Source of the DNA: Pagrus major
Taxonomy: Eukaryota > Chordata > Actinopteri > Spariformes > Sparidae
Direction of reading: 5' to 3'
Length of the DNA: 64,000 nt
Assembly: GCF_040436345.1 (NCBI RefSeq)
Contig: NC_133230.1
Location: forward strand, 15,572,197-15,636,196
Shown: in pieces, positions 48,036-60,404 of the stretch
Numbering within the stretch: position 1 is the stretch's first letter
Layout of the letters: every line of letters begins with the position of its first letter
Translations under genes and position numbers: made by a program
Notes under the pieces: generated by a model
Told to the model about the DNA's origin: nothing
Databases searched by the model: none
What the model saw: only the letters and a program-made list of their open reading frames with translations

Positions 48036-48628
48036 GAGGGAAAGTTGACCCAAAAATGAGAATTCAGTCATTATATAGTCAACCCCGTGCCGATAAAAGA
48101 GTTGGATACATTTGCATAGTCCACAAAACATTTCTGGAGCTTCACAGCAAAACAGCATTACAGTATTATCCTAAACAACTGAAGTAGATGGGGACTTGTT
48201 TTAAAATGTAAATAAAACCTCAACAGCTTGTCCGGCATCTCCAGACACCCAGAGATCCCAAAATGATATTAAAAAAAAACATTATTCATACTCTGAACGG
48301 ACAGTTGAGCTCATGCATCTACTTCAGATGAGGTCTGCGCTAACACGGTTAGCTTAGCAGCCACAGTAAAAAGCTTTAAAAGGGTGTAAATAACGTCTAA
48401 TTCAATTTAGCATCTCAGGGCTTCCAGCAACTTGAATTATGCTTGAGTTGTATGGAGCCATTTTCTGCAAGTCCCCATCTACTTCAGCTGTTTAGGAGAA
48501 TGCTGCAGCGCTGTTTTGCTGTGAAGCTCTGTCGAAATGTTTTGTGGACTACAAAGCTTCATCTGACTTTCCGTCAGCATAGTAGATAATGACTGAATTC
48601 TCATTTTGTGGGTGAACTTATCCTTTAA
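48036..48628. mobile_element. Long foldback MITE, copy 2
   Basis: The left arm (about 48036-48195) and right arm (about 48470-48628) are near reverse complements over roughly 150 bp. The left holds AAGTTGACCCAAAAATGAG, TCCACAAAACATTTCTGGAG and ACAACTGAAGTAGATGGGGA; the right holds TCCCCATCTACTTCAGCTGT, GAAATGTTTTGTGGACTAC and GATAATGACTGAATTC. The unpaired centre is about 275 bp. It has no coding capacity and belongs to the same family as 22789-22961 and 55822-56247. Confidence 0.8.
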
Positions 48629-49885
48629 CTCGTATCTATAAGGATGCAGCCTCTCTCTCCTCGTGAGCCGTAAACAAAATAAATCCAATCAAAATGACAA
48701 TAATTACTATATGCTGATAATGTGTAAATCCTGATGCTTGTGTCTGTCTTTGTGTGTGAAAAACACGTCCAAATGCTAATAACATCCTAAAGCTGTCGAT
48801 GACTAACCACCCCCCACCCTCCAACAACACGCACACACTCATACACACAGCAGCAGCAGCTCCTCTTTCTCATCTCAACCCCCCATCCCTCCTGACTTGA
48901 AATCCAGTATCAATTAGCACCTTGCTGGCAGTAACAGCGTGGTCCTTGCTGTCTCTTAATTGAAGGCTGTTGCTATAGAAACAGCAGATGCTAATCCTCA
49001 AGATAGGCGAAGAAGAGAAGGTCTTTAAACTCCCGAAGAGAAGTGAGAGAACAGAGAGAGTCGACGCCATCTCTTTCCCCAGGCAGTAATGTCTTCTTAA
49101 TGATCGTCAGCAGCGAATGAAATTAATATGATTATCAAGAGTGAAGCAGCAGCAAGGTCATCTCTGAATTGTGTTTCTTCTCTCATAGCTTTAGGAAATG
49201 AAATCCAGCGAACAGAAGAGGAGAAAGAATAACTTCACTGTCTTTTTTTAAATTCTGAATAACAGTTTGGGATTTTATGGGCGGAAGACTCATCTCAACG
49301 GAGCCAAAAAAAATATTTTTTTGACTCCATGTATTAAATATATTTAATTTAGAAACTGATATAAATGTTAAAGTATTACAATAACTCTACTTAAAGAGCT
49401 AAAAGATATGATAACTGACTTTTTTGGAACTTCGCTTATTTTCATCATTCATCATCCATTTGCAGTTGTGTGTCTGGCCTCTAAATGTAGCCAAAGTCCA
49501 ATATTAGCTCTCTTTCAGCTCTGCGTTTGGTCTCTAACATCTCCCGAGGGAAATATCTGGCTCTTTAGCTGCGTCTGTGTGCTGTTTTGTGCTGAGCAGG
49601 TGGTGTACGGGGGGGGGTGGGTGTAAGAGGTTTTTCACAAAAAAAATGTTGCCTGCTGCGTCTGAAAACAAAACTATGAGAGTGGTGAGAGTGAACTGAA
49701 ACAGAAAAGGTTGCCAACAGCTTAACAATGACCTAAAATTCATGCAAAGAACCCATAAAATCAAGTGGAGCTGCAGATTCTGGTGATAATTCTGTGTATG
49801 TTGACCACTTTGAGCAACCCCTTTCACACTGTCACATTGTTTTCATGTTGTCATTTGCTTTTGCTTTCATAAAATAAGCAATTAT
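48629..49885. other. Intergenic DNA, nothing recognised
   Basis: No gene or defined repeat. A sequence GTTGCTATAGAAAC near 48968 resembles a weak X-box. Confidence 0.35.
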
Positions 49886-50219
49886 AGTCCAATGTGTAGA
49901 ATTTAGTGGCAACCATGAGAGAGGTTGCAGATATTAGCCAACAAAATACCCTTTGTCTAATGCTAAAAATGTGAAAGGCTCTCTCTAGAGCCAGTGTTTG
50001 GTTTGTCCTTTCTGGGCTACCGTAGAAACATGGTGATGCAATATGGTGGACTCCATGGAAGAGGACCTGCAACTTCTGTAGATATAAAAGGCTCATCCAG
50101 AGGTAATGAAAACACGCTGGCTTTAAGTTTCATGTGATTATAAACTGATGAAAACATAGTTATGAATATGATTTCACATTTCTGCCAGTCGATCCTCCTA
50201 AATCTTACACACTGGACCT
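49886..50219. mobile_element. MITE, about 334 bp
   Basis: The left end AGTCCAATGTGTAGAATTTAG is mirrored by CTAAATCTTACACACTGGAC at the right end, a 20-bp imperfect terminal inverted repeat. The interior includes CTCTAGAGCCAGTGTTTGGT and CTGGGCTACCGTAGAAACAT, which I recall from a very abundant teleost MITE. No coding potential. Confidence 0.7.
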
Positions 50220-50271
50220 TTCAGTTTTAAAAAATGGTATTGTCAAGGACATGACAGGCTGATACATAAGA

Positions 50272-50711
50272 GCAGGGATATTCAACGGTTTTCCGGACAA
50301 GGCTCACTTGGCTGATAGAGAGACGGAGGAGTTGTAACAAGGCAAAGTCATTTCTCTGGTGGTTTTCTGAGTCTCTTGCTTGATAACTTAACAAACAATC
50401 CATTACAGCTCACAAGAAAGTCCGTACACTTGAAATAATAATACAGATAACTAGCCAATATGTTGCAATAATACATAGTTAACAGACTAGTTCGCCGTTA
50501 TGGATAGGTGTGCATAGATAGTAGATCATCAATGTTGTGTAAATCAAATGGGTTTTTTTAATGAATGTATCGTGCGAATAATGTGGTGGATTCATGTTAA
50601 CGTGAATATTCATAGACATTTACATTTCTGAAAAATAAAAACTTTCAAAGGCCCTCTAACTCCCTAACTCTGAGGACCCCCTTGGGGTTGCGGACCCCCT
50701 GTTGAAGAACC
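50272..50711. mobile_element. Probable hAT-like MITE, decayed
   Basis: The left end GCAGGGATATTCAACGG and the right end GGACCCCCTGTTGAAGAACC are imperfect inverted copies. I recall similar CAGGGGTCTTCAAC ends from percomorph MITEs. The interior is AT-rich and non-coding. Confidence 0.4.
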
Positions 50712-52189
50712 AGGATTTTGAGTTTTCCAGGCATCCACCCAGCTAATGTGTCCTTGAGCCAGATATCTCTGCTGTGCTCTGGCGTAGCTGTGGAGGAGTA
50801 AAAAAAAATAATAAAAGCACTGAATCTCCAAATCATGCTTTCCTAACTAAGTGTAACAAACCTTGCTTTTTATTCTCAGTAAAATTCTCAGTAATTCTGC
50901 TGTTAAGAAGTTCTCCGCAGAGCACCAAATATTATATAACAAACAGAAAAGAAAACGCTGAGGAGAGCAGGGAAGGAGTTAAAGTAGCTTTGGCTGTCTA
51001 TGCTGCTATTGGCATGCTGTCACCTAAATATTGTATGGCATTGTAATGTGACATTTCATCTTAGATACTGGAAAGAAGCGGTGATTAGAGAGGCTGTTAC
51101 ACAATTAAAGGATTGTTTCGTGGATCAAATCCTTGGATGTCTTTCAACTAGTCCCCCTGCAACCTGTCAAGATATTGTGCAGCAGGAACTAATACACAAT
51201 TCCAGCAATAACAGTGGTAAACAGCTGTTTTGATTCAAATTTCTTCACTAGGTCCATTTTGTAGCTGTTCTGGAAACAACACACATCCAATAATAAATAC
51301 TGATTACACTGTTTACGTTGAATGTATTGTGTCTTTGCTGCAAAACGGTGCTGGTTTCAAGTCATTACTTGGGAACAAAACTTCAGCTCTGAAGATTAGC
51401 TGCATGCATTGTCTTCAGCTGTGGCACAGCGTGTCCTTCAGCTCAAATGATACTCCTGCCTTTCAGAGCATAACAGATCCGAAGGCAAGACTGTGAGACA
51501 CTGAAACAGCCGTCTTGCCTTTTTCTGATTCAGAATTTCTCTTGAATGTCTACATATTTAAAGCAATCACAGCTCACTCTGGAGTGGGGATGAGGTAGAG
51601 GACTGTAGATGCTAATACTATATTTTCTGAAATAAACACTTTAGGAATAAACACTATCACACAACGCCCTCTACTTCTCTTGCACTTTCCCTCCTGATTG
51701 GGATTGATAAAGGAAAGCTGTGCCATAAACCCTCCGTCTGCCTCCTGCCTCCATGTGGCTTCTTTACCTCTGAATGACTAAAACCCAGATGTGGTGGATT
51801 ACAACTGTGTTTGTGCGTCATAGCTAAATGCCAGCAGTCTCTTGAGAGTGGTTCCCTGGAGGGTATTGCCACTTGTCTTACTTCCAGACCGTATGCTAAC
51901 CCCAGGGGGTTGACTGGACGAGGGAAGGCAAATGACCAGCTTTGGTACTGATGGAATGCAAATTGATATCATGTTGAATCATATAGGACATTTTGTACGA
52001 TAAAATCAGCTGGAGAGGGGCTCGTTGTGGTCACAAGTGGACGAGTCAATAGTAAGATATGGAAAACGGACTTTCTTTATGAAGAGAACATGTCATTTTT
52101 GACATGCTAGCTGCGTGGCTGTAGGTCTTGAGTCCCCAATTAAATATCTAAAGAAGTATTAAATGGATTGCATTGAATATATGGACAGA
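50712..52189. other. Intergenic DNA, nothing recognised
   Basis: Only chance ORFs, with no recognised domain or repeat. Confidence 0.35.
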
Positions 52190-52540
52190 CATTCACAAAC
52201 ATTTTTTGGCTTTTAGTGAAATGTCTATACCTGATGGATTGCCATGACATTTTGGACAGACTTTCAAGGAGGATTAAATCTAATGACTTTTAATTCCCTG
52301 ACTTTTCCTGGAGCACACTGGCTAGATTGACACAAAAATGTGTTCACACTTTCATGGTCCCAGGATGATGTACCCTATTTGGTTTTCTCCGGATTTTTCC
52401 TCCAACCACTATGAGGTCAATATTTTTGGTTTCGAGGAGAAATGTCTCCACAACTTTTGAATGGATTGCCAGAAAATGTTGTACACATATATTCATGCTA
52501 CCCTCAGGATGAATTATAATCACTTTGGTGATCCATTAAA
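52190..52540. repeat. Dispersed fish repeat, two diverged tandem units
   Basis: The phrase GAAATGTCT...GATGGATTGCCATGA near 52218-52250 recurs about 220 bases later as GAAATGTCTCC...GAATGGATTGCCAGAA near 52440-52475, each followed by a TTCA...GGATGA stretch. I recall this as a tandemly arranged interspersed repeat of percomorph genomes. Confidence 0.6.
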
Positions 52541-54400
52541 GAAGTATCTCACCGCTTGAAAGATGGCCCTTGCATAAAACTAGCCTGTCTATACAGTAAA
52601 AAGCCATACATTTATTTAAAATTGGTGCTACATGATGAGAGAAAACAGACAAGGCAGTGGTATTCCCTTTGTCCAAAAGGTAGAAAACCTACCACAACTG
52701 GAATGCACTGCGCCACACCGGACCAATAAACACTCCCGCTGATGGGTGACATACTGCGAGGTGGCCGGTGTTTTGGTTTCAGCTCGGAGTTTGTTTTCAA
52801 ATTGTTAACAGTAAGACGGACAGCTGCTAACCCAAGCCCCCAGGAAGAGCTGCAGGCTTTGAAGCCAACTTTCGTAGTGGCTAAATGAAAAATACTTTTT
52901 CCCGTAGGCCTACATTGTGAAGGAAGCGGCTGTAAACACACAACCCCTGCGAAATGCCATTCAGTCTGATAACATTTGGAAAGTCTCCAAGAGCCACCAG
53001 TTGAATCATTTTATCCCCATTCAAGTAAACCGACTGCTAAACCGGATAACTAATGACATCTCTGTCAACCTCAGCTGTACTTTGTGTTTACTGGTAGTTA
53101 ACGAATTAAAACCAGTAAACATTACACCTGACAGACATACTGACATTAGCATTTAGTTCACATTACGTACAGAATATAGATGTGCGTGTCACTAATCCAA
53201 ACCACTCTGTGATTGCACAAAGTGGCCAGTGATCATGTAACAGAGTCAAGCCCTTTGCATTGTGAAGCAGCTGTTGGTGAATGCTACAACCGTACTATGA
53301 GAGGGCAGTCTGAGTCTGTGCTGCCCAGTTGGGGGAAAAGTGACGTGAAAGAGCTAATTGGCTGTTTTAGGTTGCACCCTTGACATTGTAATCAGCTTAG
53401 TAAGTGAGTCAATTCCCCTTTAATTATTGCCAAGCTGCCTGTGAGCCCAGTAAATAATGCCTGCCACTGTTTCTTGGCCAAAGGACCTTGAATGTGCACA
53501 AAGTATCTGAAGCCCATTCATGGCAGCACTGGCATCATGAGGGCTGTTAGCAACATGGAGATCCAGCAGCAGCACATTTAGAGAATTAGATGAGCTGAAT
53601 GCACATAAAGAAAACTCAGAAAGTCTAAAGCGCCAACCAAGGTCTATACTTCTGTTCGTAGCATGCTTAATAAATGTTCTCCCCTAGACAGAATTTATTT
53701 GTCATTTCAGTGCCTTAATAAAGTGACACCATGGCAACACAGTGCTATTACCTCATAAATATGTGCTGAAATCCTGAACAAAAGCTTTCGTTACATCCCC
53801 AGAGGTATATCAGCATGCTTTTCCCCTCAGAGGTGTGAATGAATTTCAGATGAGAGCGCCATTTCATGCAATTATTGATACTGCATCGGTAGAAGGAGGC
53901 AGATTATAGGCATTACGCATGACATCCAAATATTTATGAAAGTCTGCACCAAAAGAAGGCTGTTAAATTGTGCCATGCAAATATAATGTGAGTTCACCTT
54001 GAATGTCATTTCAGAATAATAATGCAAAACTGCTCAAAGGATATTATGACGAATTTGTGATGAACGTCCTTGCAAGCTAGGGTTATGAAAATGAATTGTT
54101 CGTACAGGAACGCCATACCACATCTTGTTGTCTGCATGACCTTACTTTGTCTTTGCTCAGGTTAGTGCTGTTGCCAGGATACTATTTCCAATGGCAACAC
54201 TTGAGCCGGCGAGGTGAGCAGCTCTGAAAGGATCCAGATAACCGGTTGCTCTGTATCCTGCGGACTGGAAGTCCATAGAAAGGCATGCACAGACAGACAC
54301 AGGGACGAGCACAAAAACAGCGCTCAAAGTTCAGTTTGATCAGATATTTTCTCCTGAACATATAAAAACGACTTCCGGTTCAGTTCAGCACGATTTATTG
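52541..54400. other. Intergenic DNA, nothing recognised
   Basis: No gene or defined repeat is recognised. The short frames have no domains. Confidence 0.35.
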
Positions 54401-54403
54401 TAT

Positions 54404-54560
54404 CATCAGAATCAGGATCACGAATATTGGCAAGAGAAATTTGTCTTGGTGCTTTGGTGCATGACAACAAACATAACGAGTAGGAAGATGTAAAGAAAGA
54501 TAAAAAGCAAGTACACCAAGTCAGGAAGCATAAACAGAAAATCAGACAAATTGACAATGA
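54404..54560 (-). repeat. Dispersed fish repeat with ATCAGAATCAGGATCA
   Basis: The sequence ATCATCAGAATCAGGATCAC is followed by TATTGGCAAGAGAAATTTGT and CTTGGTGCTTTGG, a pattern I recall from LINE 3' ends on the reverse strand in teleosts. It appears to be a short truncated copy. Confidence 0.45.
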
Positions 54561-55820
54561 GTCATAAAAATAAAGAAAATATATACAATATGACCCTTTT
54601 AAACGTGCATTCATGGAAATATACATACATGTGTCATATCCTTTCTGAAGGATTCATCAGTATCATATTTTGCATTCTAACTTATGTTATGTGATGAAAT
54701 GCAGCAGAATCAGTTTCCTCTGTGAATATTGGAGCCTTCTGCTCATAATGATTATTGCACTGCAGCATTCATTGTTCTATCTGATACTCAATTTCCATCT
54801 TCAGTCGGAGCAAAATGAGAGGAACACTTGCTGTGGTCCATTACAGGCGAAGAAGGAATTATTTTACATGACTGCCATATGAGTGGTAGTTTGTTCCATA
54901 TTTATTGCAACGCACAGCAGATGCTCTCCATCTGTACGAGAGCACACTGCCACCATTTGTTGCAAAGCTGTAACTACCTCAGTTTCCTCTTAGTGATGTG
55001 GAAAAGTATAATGTCCAGAGTGTATCCTCAAGTGTAACCTTAACCTCTGTTTCCAAGGTAGCCAGTGCAAGTGTTTTCTCATTGACCCCGTTCTTACTGT
55101 CTTGCACAATCTCCACATTGTGTAGCCTTTGAACCCTTTTCTTTCCTCTCTCTATCTGTACAAACCAAGGATGCTGCATTACAGAGCACAGTGACGCAAC
55201 AGGTTTTTGCATGCTATTCATTTCCACAGGAGCTTCCAGATCATCATGGTCATGGACAGCTTGACAGGAAGCAGCACGTCACTACAACAACGCCGCGCCC
55301 ACACTCGCCAATTGACCGTCACCTCGACTAGATTCAGACAATGAAGGAGGGAGAGTCAGGGATGGTGAGCTCATACAGCACTGTGCTGGGTTGAGCATTG
55401 TCTGGCAGGGAGGACTCTTCAACAGTGCGATTCCATTCTGATGACTCATCTGTACTAAACACCCACAACCTCTCTTTACTGTGCAAAGCTTCCCTTTGTG
55501 CTGCTGAGTGTGTCTCATCCAGCACTTGAGAGATGAGCACCGGGACTCATCCTTTTGAGCAGCACAGGGATGTCAAATTGGTGTACGGTAGTTACAGAAT
55601 ATAAGCTTGAAATTAAATTATTTAGTCTGACCTGTGCTGCGTCTTACTGGTGATCAAGATAAAAATGATCAAAAAGTAATTGTATTGTCGAAAGTATTGT
55701 TGCTCCAGACAGGTTTACAAATCACTGGAAGATGGAGGTTTGCAAGGTTCTTTATTAATCCGTCTTTGACTTGAGACCTGGCCGAAGTGAATCTGTGGAT
55801 CTCTGTATGCTGCTAAGTTC
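54561..55820. other. Intergenic DNA, nothing recognised
   Basis: No gene or repeat can be supported here. Confidence 0.35.
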
Positions 55821-55821
55821 T

Positions 55822-56247
55822 AAAAGGATAAGTTCACCCAAAAATGAACATTGAAACGGGTGAAATTTGGTAGTCCACAAAACATTTCTGTAGCTTCACG
55901 GCTCATCCGGCGTAATCCAAGTCTCCAGAAGCCCCAAGATCCCATCCATTATTTCCCCCCTTGTGCGCCCACCTCTGACAAAGTGTGCGCTAACATTTTT
56001 AGCTTAGCAGCTACAGTGAAGATTCCAGCTTTAAGACAGGTGTAAATAATATCTTTTTAAATCAGTTTGGGATCTTGGAGCCATTTTATATTTTCTGTCG
56101 GTTGATTTTTACATTTTAAAACAAGTCACCATCTACTTCAGTTGTTTACGGGAATGCTGCTACGCTCTGAAGCTCTATGAGTGTTTTGTGGACTATGAAA
56201 CTTTCCATCAGCACGAGGGTTAATGACTGAATTTAAATTTTTTAATT
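55822..56247. mobile_element. Foldback MITE, copy 3
   Basis: The left end AAAAGGATAAGTTCACCC and the internal words GTAGTCCACAAAACATTTCT are mirrored by CATCTACTTCAGTTGTTTAC, GTGTTTTGTGGACTATGAAA and TAATGACTGAATTT on the right. The last right-hand bases are mutated. It is about 426 bp, intermediate between copies 1 and 2, and non-coding. It ends about 420 bp before the atp5if1 start codon. Confidence 0.75.
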
Positions 56248-56499
56248 AGACTACCTACCTCTTCCTCCTCCTTGCTGAATATAGCTCCAGAGACACGTTT
56301 TGACTGTGAAAGTTTTGCTATTCATGACATGTATTTAGAAAATTCTGAGATATTACATTACTTATATTTCTTACACAGCCAACTCTTCACTGGCTGTAAA
56401 ATTACATTCACTGTTGTTGTTTTTTTTTCCATAGGTAGATATTTGCACTGTGTTGACTTCCTCCACCACTGAGCACAGCTGCACATAAAACCATTGCAG

Positions 56500-56668
56500 T
56501 TTTGCCCCCTCACCGCGCGGTGGCAGCAGCGGGCCGACACGTCACAGAGGTTGTTAGGCTCCACGCCCATCGAAGGCGTTCCTCTTCAAATTTCCGCAAT
56601 TTGAGCAAGGCACAGTAGAAACACTAGAAACAAAACAGTAGCAACAATTAAACGAATAGCATCCGATA
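56500..56668 (+). promoter_or_regulatory. atp5if1: Probable atp5if1 promoter and 5' UTR
   Basis: A short CpG-rich stretch (CACCGCGCGGTGGCAGCAGC, GGCCGACACGTCACAGAGG) precedes the start codon. There is no TATA box, as is usual for a housekeeping mitochondrial gene. The ACGTCA core could bind CREB/ATF-type factors. Start site and extent are inferred. Confidence 0.4.
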
Positions 56669-57956
56669 ATGTCACGGTTTCTTCTGAGAGCAAACCTGAG
56701 GAGAAGCATCTTCACTCAGATGAACGTCAGAATGGCATCTGAACAGGTAAACACTGGTGACATTTGGCGTTCTCAGTTTTAGCATGAGCTTGCTAATGTC
56801 AGCAAAGTTGTTAGCCTTACGAAGTTAGCAATGCTAGGTAGTGGCTAACTTGTATAGTCGTCGTAATAAAGTAAATTTAACAGAGATTTAACGTTATGCA
56901 TGTAAAGGCTGTAGCATATTTCGTTAGACATGTAGCTTATGAGCCATGCTGAGCTCAAAAACTCCTGTATTAATGGATACGTGAGCTCCAGTGTTAAGCA
57001 ATAACATACATTGAAACATGCACTTTAACCCATTGATCATTTACTGTACAATGCAGAACAGGGACGTACAACTAAACACAAGTCTACAGTTTAGTAGCAG
57101 TAATAGATTTGTAACTTGGAGCAGAGATGGCATAAAAAGGAAATAATATTTAAAAAATCAAATGTAGTTCAATACGAATATCGTTTTTTCACCCTGCTAT
57201 TAAAGAGAATGTTTAAGAGTTGCATCATATTGTTCAAGTCAATTGAGAAAAATGTAAATTTACATTTACTGCCTTAAAATTTGTCTGATAGTGAAATGTG
57301 ATATTTATAAATCAAGAACACACAGTCATTAATTATCCTGTTGTATGAAAGGATTGGATCAACCGTATGTACTTAGAGAAATTAAATAGTTTACTAAAGC
57401 ATCTATCAAAGAAACATCAGCAGGAAATTAAGAGGTGCTTTGATCTTATTTTAGGCGTACACAATGAGAAAATACTTATGATAAAATGTGTTTTTGTCTG
57501 ACAAAACCAACCAAAGGTAGTCATGGAATAATAGCTCATGTACATTGTGATGCACTTTCTTGTATGTGAATTGTGACGATATATTTCCTCTGTTTATCCC
57601 AGCTTGGCGAGTTGGGTAAGGGAGCAGGCAAAGGTGGAGGTGGAGGAGGCTCTGTGAGGGAAGCAGGGGGAGCATTTGGAAAGCGACAGGTAGCAGAGGA
57701 GGAGCGGTATTTCAGGTGAGAAGTATGCAACAGCTGAAGCTCATGCCTGTATATTGATTGTTTTTTCCACAAGATTTTTAATCCGGTTTCTCTCCACCTT
57801 GTTTCCACCTGCAGGCAGAAGGAGAAGGAGCAGATGGAGGCGCTGAGGAAGCACCACGCGGAGGAGATAGAGCACCATAAGAAAGAGATTGAGCGCCTGC
57901 AGAAAGAAATCGACCGCCACAAGGGCAAAATCAGAAAGCTGAAACATGATGACTGA
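56669..57956 (+). CDS. atp5if1: ATP synthase inhibitory factor 1 (IF1), mitochondrial
   Basis: IF1 binds the F1 part of mitochondrial ATP synthase at low matrix pH and blocks ATP hydrolysis. Three exons (56669-56746, 57603-57715, 57815-57956) splice in frame to 110 residues, close to the family's usual length. The N-terminus [20 protein letters not shown] is an Arg-rich, acid-free mitochondrial targeting peptide. The inhibitory region follows a Gly-rich stretch, as [20 protein letters not shown] (about residues 43-62). The C-terminal coiled coil is [20 protein letters not shown] and ends KLKHDD, with the pH-sensing histidine cluster intact. The second exon's run of six glycines is longer than in mammals. 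A polyadenylation signal AATAAA is at 58098-58103. No other candidate gene fits. Confidence 0.96.
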
Positions 57957-58422
57957 AGCTAGGAAGCCTGTTCTCCTCTGAGAGTCCGCCCATTTTATTT
58001 GCCTAGTCCAATGCTGATCACATATCAAATGATTTACCGCTTGTCAAGTCAGGTCCAGTATGAAACTTCATACTGATGACACAAATGCTAATATAAAAAT
58101 AAAGTGCTTACTTTTGGAACATGCGTGTGAGTCATTGCTCATCCTTCTTGTTTGTTGTATAAATGTCAGTTATTGACTGTGCGTCGAATTACTACGTAAG
58201 ACAAATAAGGCTGATCGTGAATGTAGTATGTACAGAAAGGTGAAGTTGTGCCATTCAAAGTTCAACCTCTATGGTTGGACAGTTGATGGTGAGGTGCTCT
58301 TTTTCTGACACTGCACTGCTCTCTCAGGCTGAATATACAATTTACTGCTATATACTATCTCTCTACCCCTTAAGGTGGTGTGGTTCTCTTTTATTTTTAT
58401 AAAATATATATATATATATATA
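57957..58422 (+). other. atp5if1 3' UTR and short intergenic gap
   Basis: The 3' UTR runs to the AATAAA signal at 58098-58103. Beyond it is unique-looking DNA ending in a (TA)n run at about 58403-58422 that served as the Tc1 insertion target. Confidence 0.6.
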
Positions 58423-59986
58423 CACACACACAGTTGCAATCAAAATTATTCAACCCCCATTGCATTTTAGGTTTACTGGCAAAATTAAAAAATTTCCAGG
58501 TGTTTGCAATAAACAAATTACACAAGAACAGTTTAAATTGTTAAATAAAACTAATATTACAAGGATTTTATCCAAATTCAACACTAAATCCTACTTTCAA
58601 TGACTACTGCAGTCAATATTCAACCCCCTGAATAGAATTCCTCATAAGAGCACACATTTGCAAATCAGGTGTGGTCTCAAGCACACCTGATACAGCCAAT
58701 CAAGGGCTTCATTAGTTCCATCAGGTGTGCTTGAGATAGAACACCTCAAATACCTGGACTGTTGACGGTGACGTTTCATTGCATGTTAGAAATATGGCTA
58801 AGTCAAGAGAACTGTACAAAACGTTCAGAGAAGAGATCATTGCCTTGCACAGACAATGAAAAGGATACAAAAAGATAGCAAAGGCACTGAATGTTCCTAG
58901 AGATACAGTTGGAAGCATGGTTCGCAAGTTAAAAGTTAAAGGAACAGTGGCTACACTACCTGGACTTGGCAGAAAGAGGAAGCTATCAACGGCTGCCACC
59001 AGAGTCCTGAGGAGGCAGGTGGTCAAAAACCCTCGATTGACTGCAAAAGACCTGCAGCAAGACTTGGTGGCAGCTGGCACTGAGGTTTCAGTTTTCACAG
59101 TAAGGCGCATACTAAACGCTGAAGGGCTCCATGCCCGAACTCCAAGAGGTACACCACTACTGACCCAAAAGCACAAGAAAAGTCTGCTCCAATTTGCTCA
59201 AAACTATATAAATAAACCAAAGAGGTTTTGGGATTCTGTTCTGTGGAGCAATGAAACAAAACTGGAACTTTTCGGGCCTATGGATCAGCGATATGTCTGG
59301 AGGAGGAAGAATGAAGCATACGCTGAAAAGAACACCCTGCCTATAATGTAGCATGGTGGTGGCTCAGTGATGCTCTGGGGCTGCTTCGCCTCCTCTGGCA
59401 CTGGAAACCTGCAGCATGTGGAGGGCAAGATGGATTCAATCAAGTTTCAGGAAATCCTGGGAGAAAATGTCATGCCGTCTGTGAGGAAGCTGAAACTTGG
59501 GCATCATTGGACCTTCAAACAGGATAATGATCCCAAGCATACCTCAAAGTCCACCAAGGCTTGGTTTCAGAAGAAATCCTGGAAGATACTAGAGTGGCCA
59601 TCACTGCTGCCTGACTTGAACCCCATTGAAAATCTCTGGTGGGATTTGAAAAAGGCGGTTGCAGCACGCAAACCCAAGAATATTAGTGAACTGAAGGCCT
59701 TTGTCCATGAGGAATGGGCCAAGATTCCTCAGGAACGCTGCCAGAAGCTGGTGTCTGGCTATGCATCACGTTTGTAGCAGGTCATAACAGCAGAAGGGTG
59801 CTCTACTAAATAATAAAGTGGCATTTTGTGTTGAAATTGGAGAAACCACTTGTAATATTAGTTGTGTTGAGCTATTTAAATTGTTCTTGTTTGATTTGTT
59901 TATTGCAAACAGCTGCTAGTTTGTACATTTTGCCAATAAACCTAATTTGCAGTGGGGGGTTGAATAATTTTGATTGCAACTGTGTG
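58423..59986 (+). mobile_element. Tc1-type DNA transposon, full length but inactive
   Basis: The element is about 1564 bp and is flanked by TA target duplications (58421-58422, 59987-59988). The ends match as inverted repeats starting CAGTTGCAATCAAAATTATT, and similarity extends inward for about 200 bp on each side (AATAAACAAAT, ACTAATATTACAAG), an IR/DR-like structure typical of fish Tc1 elements. It encloses one transposase frame with inactivating mutations. It inserted in the gap between atp5if1 and hnrnpr, on the same strand as both. Confidence 0.93.
58794..59777 (+). pseudogene. Tc1-type transposase pseudogene
   Basis: The 327-codon frame spans the helix-turn-helix region (YKKIAKALNVPRDTVGSMVR), a GRKRK basic stretch and the DDE domain. 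It has an in-frame TGA at 58857-58859 and a TAG at 59349-59351. In the first catalytic motif the expected Asp reads Asn (SNETKLELFG, AAT at 59250-59252). The second and third catalytic motifs, DNDPKHTS and LNPIENLWW, are intact. With two stops and a lost catalytic Asp it cannot make active transposase. Confidence 0.93.
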
Positions 59987-60404
59987 TATATATAAACAAA
60001 ATGACCCAGACACTGGTAGGCTAAATCATATTTTGCAGAGAATGTTTCAATTTGGAAAAAAAAAAAGGGAGAAATATAATTTTTTTTTTTATTTTTTTTT
60101 TTTAAAATAGTTTTCAATACTATAAGATGTTTGATGTCACTGCTTTGGGAGCTAATAGATTTATCTCTTTGTCTTTGTCTCTTTGTACTGTTTTAAAGAT
60201 AGGCTACAAGCTCATCTTTCCTAAATTTAATCCAAAAAAGAGTGGCTGTTCCTTAATATTAGACTTGTATCGTCTGTAATAAAATGGAGAATGTGGATCA
60301 AGTCATATTCGTTCGTCTTCAAAATAAAAAAACAAAACAACTAATTTATCATTGAACACCATAAAATAGGATTAGTCAACAGTTTAGACTATTCTGTAAC
60401 CCTA
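59987..60404. other. Intergenic DNA with poly-A/T runs
   Basis: Contains A12 and T-rich runs near 60056-60105. No gene is recognised. Confidence 0.4.
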
